From Hyphomicrobiales bacterium (GTDB lineage: Bacteria > Pseudomonadota > Alphaproteobacteria > Rhizobiales > Rhizobiaceae), in contig UCHD01000010.1 in the NCBI GenBank assembly GCA_900472175.1, forward strand, positions 117,802-181,801: a stretch of DNA of 64,000 nt. The letters are read 5' to 3'. The notes under the pieces are model-generated. The model made no database searches and was not told the DNA's origin. It saw only the letters and a list, made by a program, of their open reading frames with translations. Of this stretch, positions 9,089-17,864 are shown piece after piece (position 1 is the first letter of the stretch; each line of letters starts with the position of its first letter). Both the position numbers and the translations under genes were made by a program.

Positions 9089-10369
9089 ATGTCAGGGAAG
9101 TACGACGAAATTTCTAAGGCAAACAAGGGCGCGTGGGTTGTTCATCACGGCCAGAAAACTGCGGGAGCAATCGGAGGGGGAGCGCAGTTTCCTGCGCTGG
9201 AAGTTGCGGGAAAAGCAGCTGTGTTACTCTCTCAATTTGCGGCGAGCGATCAAACCAATCTGGACAAGAACCGGGTTGATGCGCTCGCTGCCGCTGCTGG
9301 TTTAAACCCTAAAATGGAAGTACCGACACTACTTGGCATGCTTAAAGAAAGGCGTGTAATCGATATTGGCAAAAGCGGGGATGTCGAAGTTATCGGCCTT
9401 ACGAGCGCGGTCACAGTGCAGCACGCAACGGACCTCTTTGAGGCTGAAAACCCCACGCCGGAAGAGCGCGCGGCAATCGTTTTAGCTGAAGTTACCTCGC
9501 TTGCGCCATTGGATCATGCCCTAACGGCGGAGTTTATCTCCGATGAGTTCAATCTAAAATCATCGAAGACGGATGATTTCCTTAGAACGTCCGAGACCAT
9601 TGGTTTTGTCGATTCGGAGGGGCAAGGAACGGACAAGTTATATTTCAATGGTCACTTATTTAAACGAGATAATTTGACCAAGGTAAAGCGCGTGTTGGAT
9701 TCTCTCTCACAAGCTGACACATCAAAGGTTAACAGCCTTGACACAGAGATGAACCGTAAAGGGTGCATTTCTGTCGCTCGGGCCGAAGAAATTTTAAGTG
9801 TCCCACTGTTCGAAAAACTGAAAGCTGCGGGAATGTATGACGTGAATCATGTTGCAAATCCTGCCGGAGAGTTTGGGTTTGTGACCAAGCCGGCCGCCTT
9901 TCATAAATTTAATGACCCGATGGCAGACGATGCGTTTGATCTTGCCAAGATACTCGTTTCTGCCTTGACCTACGGTATGACTCAGAGCAGCTCGGGCAGA
10001 GGGCGAATTGAGATGATTCGTGCTCTTCTAAATAAACTCATTGCAGGGAATAGGGTTGGTCCTGCAACTGCAATAGGTGAAGACTATCGCGTATTGGAAA
10101 TGCAAGGCGTATTAAAAGTCGAAAAGGCACCGACTTACGGATATTTCATGACGCTCCGGAAAAGGGACGTAGGTCAGATGGCATTGGCTGTGCTGACAAC
10201 AGGGGAAGCTGCGTCGCAGAACTCGCTGAATAATGTTCTTCCTGGATCAATGACCGGCTACAGCGGCCCAGAGCGATCTAGATCAGAGTTTCGTCGAAAG
10301 CAAACCGCACCAAGCAAGCGAATGACAGAAGATGTGCTTCAAGCGCTACGCCAAAAAGGAGGGCTGTAA
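9089..10369 (+). CDS. Unknown protein, probable multi-winged-helix, first gene of accessory cassette
   Basis: 426 residues from ATG 9089, with GGGGAG 13 bases upstream. I do not recognise the family. The chain looks like several winged-helix units. One runs from VLLSQFAAS to VIDIGKSGDVEVIGL (about 45-110): helices, a short recognition helix, then a beta wing. Another covers YRVLEMQGVLKVEKAPTYGYFMTL (about 335-358). The C-terminal 60 residues are basic and Ser/Arg/Lys-rich. There is no signal peptide or membrane helix. Base composition is lower in GC than its neighbours (26 of 60 bases at 9661-9720). Its stop overlaps the next start (TAATG), so the two products are probably made together. A DNA-binding role is inference only. 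Confidence 0.6.
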   Translation: MSGKYDEISKANKGAWVVHHGQKTAGAIGGGAQFPALEVAGKAAVLLSQFAASDQTNLDKNRVDALAAAAGLNPKMEVPTLLGMLKERRVIDIGKSGDVEVIGLTSAVTVQHATDLFEAENPTPEERAAIVLAEVTSLAPLDHALTAEFISDEFNLKSSKTDDFLRTSETIGFVDSEGQGTDKLYFNGHLFKRDNLTKVKRVLDSLSQADTSKVNSLDTEMNRKGCISVARAEEILSVPLFEKLKAAGMYDVNHVANPAGEFGFVTKPAAFHKFNDPMADDAFDLAKILVSALTYGMTQSSSGRGRIEMIRALLNKLIAGNRVGPATAIGEDYRVLEMQGVLKVEKAPTYGYFMTLRKRDVGQMALAVLTTGEAASQNSLNNVLPGSMTGYSGPERSRSEFRRKQTAPSKRMTEDVLQALRQKGGL

Positions 10370-11508
10370 TGGTCGGACCAAAGCGTGGCACTAAAGGATA
10401 CGACATGGAGGAGAGCCTGAAAGCCTATTTTTGGCAAGCGGGCTACTTTGTTGTTCGAGGCTTACCGTATCAGATTGACGGGGAGGACGTCACCGACGTT
10501 GATTTGTGGCTTTATGAACGCCCTGCGGCATCGACACGTCGAAGAATAATTGTTGATATCAAGAACAAGCGATCCCCTAAGGCCGCTGAGCGGATCATTT
10601 GGACAAAGGGCCTCCAAGCCGCGCTTGGCGTCGAAGGCGCAATCGTCGCCACGACGGATGGGCGTTCCAGTATGCGGCGGCTAGGGCGAGGATTGAGCCT
10701 TCAAGTATTAGATGGCGAAGCGCTTACGAAAATCGGCCAAAGTGACAAGATAGAGCTGTCGAGCCAACAATCGCTAGAGGTACTAAACGAAGCAGTCCGC
10801 ACCACCGATGAGAACCGACGTTCGGGTGATTGGCGTAGCGCATTGCATGAATCCCGCGCTTCGTTGGTGTCAGGGTTCGGGGTCCAATCGACAAATCTGA
10901 ATCTCGCCACGTCCGCTTTTTTTGCTGGTCAAGCGATTGCCGCACAACCTAAATCCGATCAGGCAATGCTGGGAGTAAGGTTGATGTATCTCACCTCGGC
11001 ATTCGCTGCGATAAGTTTAGATTATGTTCTAGCCGATCAGGCTTTTAGGTCGCCAGACGAGAGGCGGAGTATAATCGTAAATGCCATTCGGTTTGGTCAA
11101 TCTGAGCTTCAGCCTTCCTTGCCAATGGTAAAAGCTGCTGTCAATTTGGCTAGAAAATATGCAGAAAGTGGTCACGCTGTCGCAAAGCAGATCGAGATTG
11201 GCTTTCATGAGGAAGCATCTCGCATACCGGCAGAATTCATTGCAGACTATCTAGCTAAAATCTCTAGAGCGGAGACACTGTTTAACGCAGCTCGTGAGCT
11301 TGAACGTGCCTCATCATTGATCGACTTACCAAGCTTCGATAGTTTGTCTAATGATGCGCGCTCGGTGCTTGGTGTTTTTCTGGATTTCAATGGTATTTCG
11401 AGAGAAAAGATCGCACTTGCTTGGCCTCTAAGGGTAAAAAGAGCTGCCTCTGAACACAATATTGCCGGTGATCTTGGGCTATTCGGCAAAGAAAAAAACG
11501 AAGAATAG
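10369..11508 (+). CDS. PD-(D/E)XK nuclease-like protein, second gene of accessory cassette
   Basis: 379 residues; its ATG overlaps the previous stop by one base. The first 120 residues fit a restriction-endonuclease fold of the Mrr type. A leading helix contains Glu14-Glu15 (MEESLKAYFWQAGYFV), then come Asp45 (VTDVDLWLYE) and the D63-I-K65 strand (IIVDIKNK). A helix with Lys80 (RIIWTKGLQAAL) follows. This gives the full E...D...DxK set, so it may be an active nuclease. Residues 130-379 are helical and unrecognised. The linkage to an unknown DNA-binding-like partner, the low GC and the genomic patch suggest an anti-phage or anti-plasmid module. That is inference. Confidence 0.65.
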   Translation: MVGPKRGTKGYDMEESLKAYFWQAGYFVVRGLPYQIDGEDVTDVDLWLYERPAASTRRRIIVDIKNKRSPKAAERIIWTKGLQAALGVEGAIVATTDGRSSMRRLGRGLSLQVLDGEALTKIGQSDKIELSSQQSLEVLNEAVRTTDENRRSGDWRSALHESRASLVSGFGVQSTNLNLATSAFFAGQAIAAQPKSDQAMLGVRLMYLTSAFAAISLDYVLADQAFRSPDERRSIIVNAIRFGQSELQPSLPMVKAAVNLARKYAESGHAVAKQIEIGFHEEASRIPAEFIADYLAKISRAETLFNAARELERASSLIDLPSFDSLSNDARSVLGVFLDFNGISREKIALAWPLRVKRAASEHNIAGDLGLFGKEKNEE

Positions 11509-11512
11509 GTCG

Positions 11513-11541
11513 GAGGTGGCGGTTTAAGCCGCCTCTTTTTT
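11513..11541 (+). terminator. Rho-independent terminator of the cassette
   Basis: GAGGTGGC (11513-11520) pairs with GCCGCCTC (11528-11535), including one G-U pair. TTTTTT follows, starting five bases after the stop codon. Confidence 0.88.
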
Positions 11542-12023
11542 CCATATACAAAAAGTCATGCACAAACTCACATGTGGCACAAACCTATCCCGCTGATAAT
11601 GTTCAGCGTGCGCTGGTATTGCGTAAAGCTCAGAATAGGGTACGTCTGTTTTGCTGGCAGCGCATAGTGATCGCCCGCCTACATCCTCTCCCAGGCAAGG
11701 TACTGGCCTGCCTCACCCAATGCGACTCTGGGGGCCGCCGTTATCGGCTGTGTCCTCCCTCCAGTTTTGGCAAGCGTTTTGGTCTATTTGGCCGGGGCGG
11801 TTTTCGGGATGGGCTTTTCCTAGTTTCCGGTGTTGCTGACGGGTTCCTCCACTGATGGAGGAAGGATCGGTAGCGGGAATGGGTTATGCCAGATGCGGCG
11901 TGCGAGGTGCTGACGGTTCAGCCGCGATATGCAGGTGGTTTGCAAGGAAGGCCATATGGTGAGACAGGCCCCGCAGAGCCTATCTGATTTTCTTGGATGC
12001 TGCCGGATATCCGGCAGCCCTTC
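11542..12023. other. Gene-poor spacer with a possible decayed membrane-protein fragment
   Basis: No convincing complete gene. One plus-strand segment, 11671-11823, stays open for 50 codons after an in-frame TAG-TGA pair. It reads like a real polytopic protein piece (ATLGAAVIGCVLPPVLAS, then VLVYLAGAVFGMGFS) and ends in TAG, but has no start codon. It may be the tail of a degraded gene. Other frames here give unnatural compositions. Confidence 0.3.
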
Positions 12024-14237
12024 TCACGCAGCCTTGGCGGCTGCCGCGTAGGGATCGAAGCGGCCATAGAAGGTTTCTCCCTTTGCGGCCATGTCCTTCA
12101 AGAGCGGTGTCGGCTTGAAGTGATCGCCATAGGAGGCGGCCAGCTTTTCGCACAAGGCCACGAAGGTTTTCACGCCCATGCCGTCGATATAGCTCAGCGT
12201 GCCGCCGGTATAAGGGGCAAAGCCGAAGCCGAGGATCGAGCCGACATCGGCTTCGCGCGGATCGGTGACGATGCCTTCTTCGATGGTGCGGGCGGCTTCC
12301 AGGGAGATGGTGACGAGGAAGCGCTGCTTGATCGTTTCGACGTCGAAGCTTTCGGCCGGCTTCTGCGGGAAGAGATCCTTGAGGCCGGGCCACAGCGACT
12401 TCTTGGCGGGCTTTGCCGGATAGTCGTAGAAGCCCTTGCCATTTTTGCGGCCGCGACGGTCGAGATCGTCAACCAGCTTGTTGATCAGCGTCATGTGGCG
12501 CGGATCGACAGAGCTTTCGCCGAGATCGGCGATCGAAGCTTTCAGGATCTTCTGGGAGAGATCGATCGCCACTTCGTCATTGAGCGAGAGCGGACCGACC
12601 GGCATGCCGGCCATCTTGGCGGCGTTTTCGATCATCGCCGCCGGCACGCCTTCAATCAGCATGTCATAGGCTTCGTGGATATAACGGAAGACGCAGCGGT
12701 TGACGTAGAAGCCGCGTGTGTCGTTGACGACGATCGGTGTCTTCTTGATCGCGGCGACGAAATCGAGCGCGGTGGCAAGCGCCACGTCGCCGGTTTCCTT
12801 GCCGAGGATGACTTCCGTCAGCATCATCTTTTCGACCGGCGAGAAGAAATGGATGCCGATGAACTGAGCCGGGCGCTTGGAGTTCTTGGCAAGCCCGGTG
12901 ATCGGCAGGGTCGAGGTGTTGGAGGCGAAGATGGCGTCTTCGGAGAGCACGGCCTCGACCTTCTCGATGACGTCCTTCTTGACCTGACGGTCCTCGAACA
13001 CGGCCTCTACCACGAGCTTGACGCCCTTCAGGTCGTTGTAATCGGCCGACGGGGTGATGCGGGCAAGCAGCGCTGCCGCCTCGTCCTGCGTCAGCCGTCC
13101 CTTACCGATAGAATCCTTCACCAAGCCTTCGGAATGAGCCTTGCCCTTGGTGGCAGCCTCGATGTCACGATCGATCAGGGTAACTTCGATGCCTGCGGCC
13201 GCGGCGACATAGGCTATCGATGCGCCCATGAAACCGGCGCCGACGACGCCGATCTGCTTCAGGTTCGCCTTCGGGATACCGGCCGGGCGGCGGGCGCCCT
13301 TGCCGAGTTCCTGCATCGAGACGAACAGCGAGCGGATCATCGAGAAGGCCTCGGTGGTCTGCAGGATTTCGGTGAAATAACGCTGCTCGATCTTCAGGCC
13401 CGTATCGAAGGGAACCTGCAGGCCTTCATAGACGCATTTCAGGATGGCAAGGCCGCCCGGATAGTTGCCGGAGGTTTCGCGGCGCAGGATGGCGGAAGCG
13501 GCAGGCCAGAGCTGCGCCGCTGCCGGTGTCCAGATGCCGCCGCCCGGAACCTTGTAGCCCTTTTCATCCCAGGGCTGGACGGGCTTCAGGCCATTCTTGA
13601 TCATCGCCTTGGCGGCATTGATCAGTTCGGCCGGCTCGGCGATCTCGTGGATCAGGCCCATCGCCTTGGCGCGCTGCGGGGTGAGCGACGAACCGGTCGT
13701 CATCATCTGCAGCGCGTCCTGCGCGTTTGTGAGCCGCGGAACGCGCTGCGTGCCGCCCGCACCCGGGAAGATGCCGACCTTGACTTCAGGAAGGGCGAGC
13801 TTGACCGACTTGGAGTTGGCAGCAACGCGGCCGTGGCAAGCCAGTGACAATTCAAATGCGCCGCCCATGCAAGTGCCGTTGATGGCAGAGACCCACGGCT
13901 TGCCGGAGGTTTCGAGCTTGCGGAACAGGCCGGTCATCTGGCCTGTGAGTTCGAACAGCTTTTGCGCAGCGTTGTCCGGGTCGATCTTCTTCTGTTCGGC
14001 CTGGAAGGTGAACATGCCCTTGATCATCGACAGATCGGCGCCGCCGGAGAAGGTTGATTTACCGGAGGTAAAGACGACGCCCTTGACGGCTTCGTCGGCA
14101 ACAGTCTGGTCGACGATGGCGTCGAGTTCCTTCATCACCTCGACGGTGAAGACGTTCATCGACTTGCCGGGCATGTCCCAGGTGACCAGCGCAATGCCGT
14201 CAGCGTCGGTTTCGATGGTGAAATTGGTATAGGTCAT
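12024..14237 (-). CDS. Bifunctional enoyl-CoA hydratase / 3-hydroxyacyl-CoA dehydrogenase (FadJ/FadB alpha-subunit type)
   Basis: 737 residues from ATG 14237; the frame stays open to 14333 but starts at [10 protein letters not shown]. The N-terminal crotonase domain (1-190) has [11 protein letters not shown], the oxyanion-hole segment [14 protein letters not shown], and [14 protein letters not shown] Rossmann NAD domain begins near residue 325 ([10 protein letters not shown]). The dehydrogenase catalytic region includes [13 protein letters not shown], and two C-terminal 3HCDH repeats fill 505-720. It performs steps 2 and 3 of the fatty-acid beta-oxidation cycle in the cytosol. It is the last gene of the leftward fad operon, 19 bases after the thiolase stop. 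Confidence 0.95.
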   Translation of the reverse strand: MTYTNFTIETDADGIALVTWDMPGKSMNVFTVEVMKELDAIVDQTVADEAVKGVVFTSGKSTFSGGADLSMIKGMFTFQAEQKKIDPDNAAQKLFELTGQMTGLFRKLETSGKPWVSAINGTCMGGAFELSLACHGRVAANSKSVKLALPEVKVGIFPGAGGTQRVPRLTNAQDALQMMTTGSSLTPQRAKAMGLIHEIAEPAELINAAKAMIKNGLKPVQPWDEKGYKVPGGGIWTPAAAQLWPAASAILRRETSGNYPGGLAILKCVYEGLQVPFDTGLKIEQRYFTEILQTTEAFSMIRSLFVSMQELGKGARRPAGIPKANLKQIGVVGAGFMGASIAYVAAAAGIEVTLIDRDIEAATKGKAHSEGLVKDSIGKGRLTQDEAAALLARITPSADYNDLKGVKLVVEAVFEDRQVKKDVIEKVEAVLSEDAIFASNTSTLPITGLAKNSKRPAQFIGIHFFSPVEKMMLTEVILGKETGDVALATALDFVAAIKKTPIVVNDTRGFYVNRCVFRYIHEAYDMLIEGVPAAMIENAAKMAGMPVGPLSLNDEVAIDLSQKILKASIADLGESSVDPRHMTLINKLVDDLDRRGRKNGKGFYDYPAKPAKKSLWPGLKDLFPQKPAESFDVETIKQRFLVTISLEAARTIEEGIVTDPREADVGSILGFGFAPYTGGTLSYIDGMGVKTFVALCEKLAASYGDHFKPTPLLKDMAAKGETFYGRFDPYAAAAKAA

Positions 14238-14256
14238 TGTTTTTCTCCCGGACCGA

Positions 14257-15465
14257 TCAGACGCGTTCGATGATGGTGGCGGTGCCCATGCCGGCGCCGA
14301 TGCACAGCGTGACCAGCGCGGTCTGCAGGCCACGGCGTTCCAGTTCGTCGAGCACTGTGCCGAGGATCATCGCGCCGGTGGCGCCGAGCGGATGGCCCAT
14401 GGCGATCGCGCCGCCGTTGACGTTGATCTTGTCATGCGGAATGTCGAAGGCTTGCATGTAGCGGAGCACGACGGCGGCAAAGGCCTCGTTGAGCTCGAAC
14501 AGGTCGATATCGCCGATGGTCATGCCGGCGCGCTTCAACAGCTTTTCTGTGACATCGACCGGGCCGGTCAGCATCAGCGCCGGATCGGAGCCGATATTGG
14601 CGAAATGCTTGATACGGGCGCGGGGCTTCAGGCCCATGCTCTCGCCACCGGCCTTCGAGCCGACGAGGATTGCGGCCGAGCCATCGACGATGCCGGAGGA
14701 ATTGCCGGCATGGTGGACGTAGTTGATGCGCTCGATTTCCGGATGCGCCTGGATGCCGACGGCCTCGAAGCCGCCCATCTCGCCCGGCATCTGGAACGAC
14801 GGGTTGAGCGAGGCAAGGCTCTGCATCGTCGTCGTCGGACGCATGTGCTCGTCCTTGGCAAGGATGGTAATGCCGTTCTGGTCCTTTACGGGGATGACCG
14901 ACTTGTCGAAATAGCCGTTGTCCCAGGAATGGCCGGAGCGCTTCTGGCTTTCGACGGCATAGGCGTCGACGTCATCGCGGGAGAAGCCGTATTTGGTGGC
15001 GATCAGGTCGGCGGAGACGCCCTGTGGCATAAAATAGCCGGGGAAATTGACCGACGGATCCATGTACCAGGCACCGCCGGACATGCCCATGCCGACGCGC
15101 GACATCGATTCCACACCACCGGCAATGACGATGTCATCGGCACCGGCGGCGATCTTGCCGGCCGCGAAATTGACGGCGTCGAGACCCGAGGCGCAGAAGC
15201 GCGAGATCTGCATGCCCGGCGCCCTGTTGGAATAGCCGGCCTCGAACGCGGCGGCCTTGGGGATCACGGCGCCGGCTTCGAAGACCGGATCGACGCAGCC
15301 CATGATGATGTCGTCAACGGTGGATGTGTCGAGCCCGTTGCGGTCGCGCAGCGCCTGCAGCACCTTGGCGGCCAGACGCGGCGTCGGCACTTCGTGCAGC
15401 GCCCCATCCTTCTTGCCCCGGCCGCGCGGCGTGCGCACGTGGTCGTAAATGAAGACGTCGGTCAT
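14257..15465 (-). CDS. Acetyl-CoA C-acyltransferase (thiolase, FadA/FadI type)
   Basis: 402 residues. All thiolase catalytic residues are present: Cys91 (RFCASGLDA) for the acyl-enzyme, His358 in [15 protein letters not shown], and Cys388 in [10 protein letters not shown]. The segment [13 protein letters not shown] follows the family pattern. It cleaves 3-ketoacyl-CoA in the last step of beta-oxidation, matching the FadJ-type protein encoded just downstream. The preceding acyl-CoA dehydrogenase gene is 197 bases upstream, and that gap is filled by a palindromic repeat. Thiolase could equally act in acetoacetyl-CoA synthesis, but the operon argues for degradation. Confidence 0.95.
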   Translation of the reverse strand: MTDVFIYDHVRTPRGRGKKDGALHEVPTPRLAAKVLQALRDRNGLDTSTVDDIIMGCVDPVFEAGAVIPKAAAFEAGYSNRAPGMQISRFCASGLDAVNFAAGKIAAGADDIVIAGGVESMSRVGMGMSGGAWYMDPSVNFPGYFMPQGVSADLIATKYGFSRDDVDAYAVESQKRSGHSWDNGYFDKSVIPVKDQNGITILAKDEHMRPTTTMQSLASLNPSFQMPGEMGGFEAVGIQAHPEIERINYVHHAGNSSGIVDGSAAILVGSKAGGESMGLKPRARIKHFANIGSDPALMLTGPVDVTEKLLKRAGMTIGDIDLFELNEAFAAVVLRYMQAFDIPHDKINVNGGAIAMGHPLGATGAMILGTVLDELERRGLQTALVTLCIGAGMGTATIIERV

Positions 15466-15510
15466 GATTGTTTTCTCCCTGTCGGCCTTGCGCCGTGAAA
15501 CTGTTGTTTT

Positions 15511-15652
15511 CCTCTTCTCCCCAGCGGGGAGAAGTGCCGAGCAACGCGAGGCGATGAGGGGGCTCCGGTGAAGCCGGAGCCAAATACGTGGCGCCTTCGG
15601 CGCCCCCTCATCCGGCCCTTCGGGCCACCTTCTCCCCGATGGGGAGAAGAGG
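15511..15652. repeat. RIME-like palindromic intergenic repeat
   Basis: A 142-base nested palindrome. It is bounded by CCTCTTCTCC and GGGGAGAAGAGG and contains the hairpins CTTCTCCCC-AGC-GGGGAGAAG and CTTCTCCCC-GAT-GGGGAGAAG. Between them lie CTCCGG...CCGGAG, CGCC-TTCG-GGCG and GGCCC-TTC-GGGCC. The outer halves also pair with each other. It matches the look of Rhizobium-specific intergenic mosaic elements. It lies between two genes of one operon, so it would be transcribed and folded in the mRNA. Confidence 0.85.
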
Positions 15653-15661
15653 CAAGCTCAA

Positions 15662-17458
15662 TCAAAACGCTGCCGCATCCAGTGCCATCATTGTGTCGGC
15701 GCCGGTTTCGATGCGGGCTTTGCGCAGTGCCGTTTCCGGCATGATGCGTTCCATGAAGAATTTTGCCGTGATGAGCTTGTTCTTCAGATAGGCCTCGCGG
15801 TCGCCAGCACCTTCGGCCAGCTTTTCCTCGGCCGTCTTGGCGATCTTGGCCCACATGTAGCCGAGAACGACGAGGCCGAAGAGGTGCATGTAGTCGGTCG
15901 AACCGGCACCCGCATTGTCGGGCTTGGCCATGGCATTGCCCATGAACCACATGGTGGCCGCCTGCAGGTCGTTCAGGCCCTTCTTCAGGCCCTTGGTGTA
16001 GGTCACCAGCTTTTCGTCGGACCGGTTTTCTTCGCAGAAATCACCGATCTCCTTGAACAAAGCCGTGATCGCCCGGCCGCCGTTCAGCGCCAGCTTGCGT
16101 CCGACGAGATCGAGCGCCTGGATACCGTTGGCGCCTTCGTAGATCATCGCGATGCGGGCATCGCGGACATACTGGCTCATGCCGTGTTCTTCGATATAGC
16201 CATGGCCGCCAAAAATCTGCTGGGCCATGACGGCGTGATCGAAGCCCTTGTCGGTGAGCACGCCCTTGAGGATCGGGGTCATCAGGCCGAGGATGTCGTC
16301 GGCTGCCTGGCGGTCCGCGTCGTTGTCGCCGCGATGGGCGATATCGGATTTCAGCGCCGTCCAGAGCGTGAAAGCGCGGCCAGCTTCATTAAAAGCCCTG
16401 ATGGTCATCAGGGTGCGGCGGACGTCCGGATGGACGATGATCGGGTCAGCCTTCTTGTCCGGAGCCTTGGCGCCGGAGAGCGAGCGGCCCTGGATACGGT
16501 CACGGGCATAGTTCGCCGCGTTCTGATAGGCGACCTCGGCCACCGACAGGCCCTGCAGGCCAACGCCGAGACGAGCTTCGTTCATCATCACGAACATGGC
16601 ATTCAAGCCCTTGTTCTCCGTGCCGATGAGGTAGCCGACGGCGTCGTCATAGTTCATCACGCAGGTCGAATTGCCGTGGATGCCCATCTTGTGCTCGATC
16701 GCGCCGCAGGAAACGGTGTTGCGGGCGCCGACCGCGCCATCGGCCTCGACATGGAATTTCGGCACGATGAACAGCGAGATGCCTTTCACCCCTTCCGGTG
16801 CGCCTTCGATGCGGGCAAGCACCAGATGGATGATATTGTCCGACATGTCATGTTCGCCGGCGGAGATGAAGATCTTCTGGCCGGAAATCTTGTAGGAGCC
16901 ATCACCCTGCGGCACGGCCTTGGAACGGAGCAGGCCGAGATCGGTGCCGCAATGCGGTTCCGTCAGGTTCATGGTACCGGTCCATTCGCCGGAAACCATC
17001 TTCGGCAGATAGGTTGTCTTCTGCGCGTCGGTACCGTGGACGAGGATGGCGGCGATGGCGCCCTGGGTCAGGCCCGGATACATGGTCAGCGCCATGTTGG
17101 CAGACGACATGTATTCGCCGATCGCAGTGTGCAGCGTATAGGGCAGGCCCTGGCCGCCAAATTCTTCAGGAACCGACAGGCCGAGCCAACCGCCCTCGCG
17201 ATACTGGTCGAAAGCCTGCTTGAAGCCCTTCGGTGTGGTCACCGTCGCATCGTCATTGCGCTTGCAGCCTTCCTGGTCACCGGACAGGTTGACCGGAAAC
17301 ATCACTTCCTCGGCAAGCTTGGCTGCTTCGCCGACGATTGCCTCGATCATGTCGGGCGTCGCGTCTGCAAAGCCGGGCAGGTTGTTGTAGCGCTCGATGC
17401 CGAGAACGTCGTTGAGAATGAAAAGCGTGTCTTCGACCGGGGCCTTGTAGCTGGGCAT
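15662..17458 (-). CDS. Acyl-CoA dehydrogenase, long form with C-terminal extension
   Basis: 598 residues, the size of the FadE/DmdC-like subgroup rather than the 380-residue short-chain enzymes. Order of parts: N-terminal helical domain with [11 protein letters not shown], middle beta domain with [14 protein letters not shown] (flavin contacts), C-terminal helical domain with RIQGRSL and [18 protein letters not shown]. The catalytic base is probably Glu441 in [10 protein letters not shown]. About 130 extra residues follow. FAD-dependent; performs step 1 of beta-oxidation and hands electrons to ETF. First gene of the leftward operon, with a strong palindrome about 80-110 bases upstream that likely regulates it. 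Confidence 0.95.
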   Translation of the reverse strand: MPSYKAPVEDTLFILNDVLGIERYNNLPGFADATPDMIEAIVGEAAKLAEEVMFPVNLSGDQEGCKRNDDATVTTPKGFKQAFDQYREGGWLGLSVPEEFGGQGLPYTLHTAIGEYMSSANMALTMYPGLTQGAIAAILVHGTDAQKTTYLPKMVSGEWTGTMNLTEPHCGTDLGLLRSKAVPQGDGSYKISGQKIFISAGEHDMSDNIIHLVLARIEGAPEGVKGISLFIVPKFHVEADGAVGARNTVSCGAIEHKMGIHGNSTCVMNYDDAVGYLIGTENKGLNAMFVMMNEARLGVGLQGLSVAEVAYQNAANYARDRIQGRSLSGAKAPDKKADPIIVHPDVRRTLMTIRAFNEAGRAFTLWTALKSDIAHRGDNDADRQAADDILGLMTPILKGVLTDKGFDHAVMAQQIFGGHGYIEEHGMSQYVRDARIAMIYEGANGIQALDLVGRKLALNGGRAITALFKEIGDFCEENRSDEKLVTYTKGLKKGLNDLQAATMWFMGNAMAKPDNAGAGSTDYMHLFGLVVLGYMWAKIAKTAEEKLAEGAGDREAYLKNKLITAKFFMERIMPETALRKARIETGADTMMALDAAAF

Positions 17459-17536
17459 GTCTCGTGTTCCTCACCTGTAACCGTGTCACGGGGCGGCTTC
17501 TCCAGCAGCGCTCCATGTGATTTCCATCATGCTACA

Positions 17537-17568
17537 AAACTTTGACGTGCGCGTAAACGTCAAAGTTT
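17537..17568. promoter_or_regulatory. Perfect palindrome, candidate fatty-acid regulator operator
   Basis: Twelve-base arms, AAACTTTGACGT (17537-17548) and ACGTCAAAGTTT (17557-17568), flank eight bases. It lies 79 bases before the acyl-CoA dehydrogenase start. The TTGACGT...ACGTCAA core recalls operators described for MerR/TetR-type regulators of fatty-acid and branched-chain amino acid catabolism in proteobacteria (LiuR-like). Which regulator binds is unknown, and none is encoded nearby. Confidence 0.65.
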
Positions 17569-17686
17569 GCGGAGCATCAAAATTTGATCGATCGAGGGAT
17601 CCCGCGGCCCGGATGTGCCAAAACTGTCCTGTGGAAGCCTCCCGACGTCAGCATGCGCCCAAATCGTTAAAAAATTTTCAGTCAGG

Positions 17687-17703
17687 TTAACGGGTTATTT
17701 ACC
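17687..17703. promoter_or_regulatory. Possible CtrA-type site upstream of podJ
   Basis: TTAA-N7-TTTACC matches the CtrA consensus TTAA-N7-TTAAC except for one base in the second half. It lies 162 bases before the podJ start. CtrA control of podJ is known in Caulobacter; here it is only a motif match. Confidence 0.3.
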
Positions 17704-17864
17704 ACGTTTCGTGAAAGTGCGTGTTGAGATGGTCACAGTTGCAATAGTTTTGTCTTCGCGTCGTTGCAGCTCTGTCCGGATCGGTACCGGAACTCCCGGA
17801 AGGCGGGGATTTGCCTTTCAGAAGCCCGGATTCCGATCAAGGCCGATGAAAGAGGCGAAGAACG

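Larger units (their letters stand above)
17459..17864. other. 406-base divergent control region between the fad operon and podJ
   Basis: No gene is seen. It holds the 32-base palindrome at 17537-17568 on the fad side and an A/T-rich segment (17661-17705) with a CtrA-like site on the podJ side. A plus-strand open frame entering from 17615 has an unnatural composition and was not accepted. Confidence 0.6.

Noticed and set aside
11574..11855. 93-codon plus-strand frame after the accessory cassette
   Set aside because: Cys/Arg-rich unnatural composition with no ribosome site; the neighbouring frame gives a better, though decayed, sequence.
11997..13847. 616-codon plus-strand open frame opposite the FadJ-type gene
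   Set aside because: Exact antisense of a clear multidomain enzyme; high-GC codon use keeps the opposite frame open. Its composition (Asp, Gly, Arg, His rich) is not that of a real protein.
15884..17545. 553-codon plus-strand open frame opposite the acyl-CoA dehydrogenase
   Set aside because: Antisense shadow of a certain gene; no ribosome site or domain.
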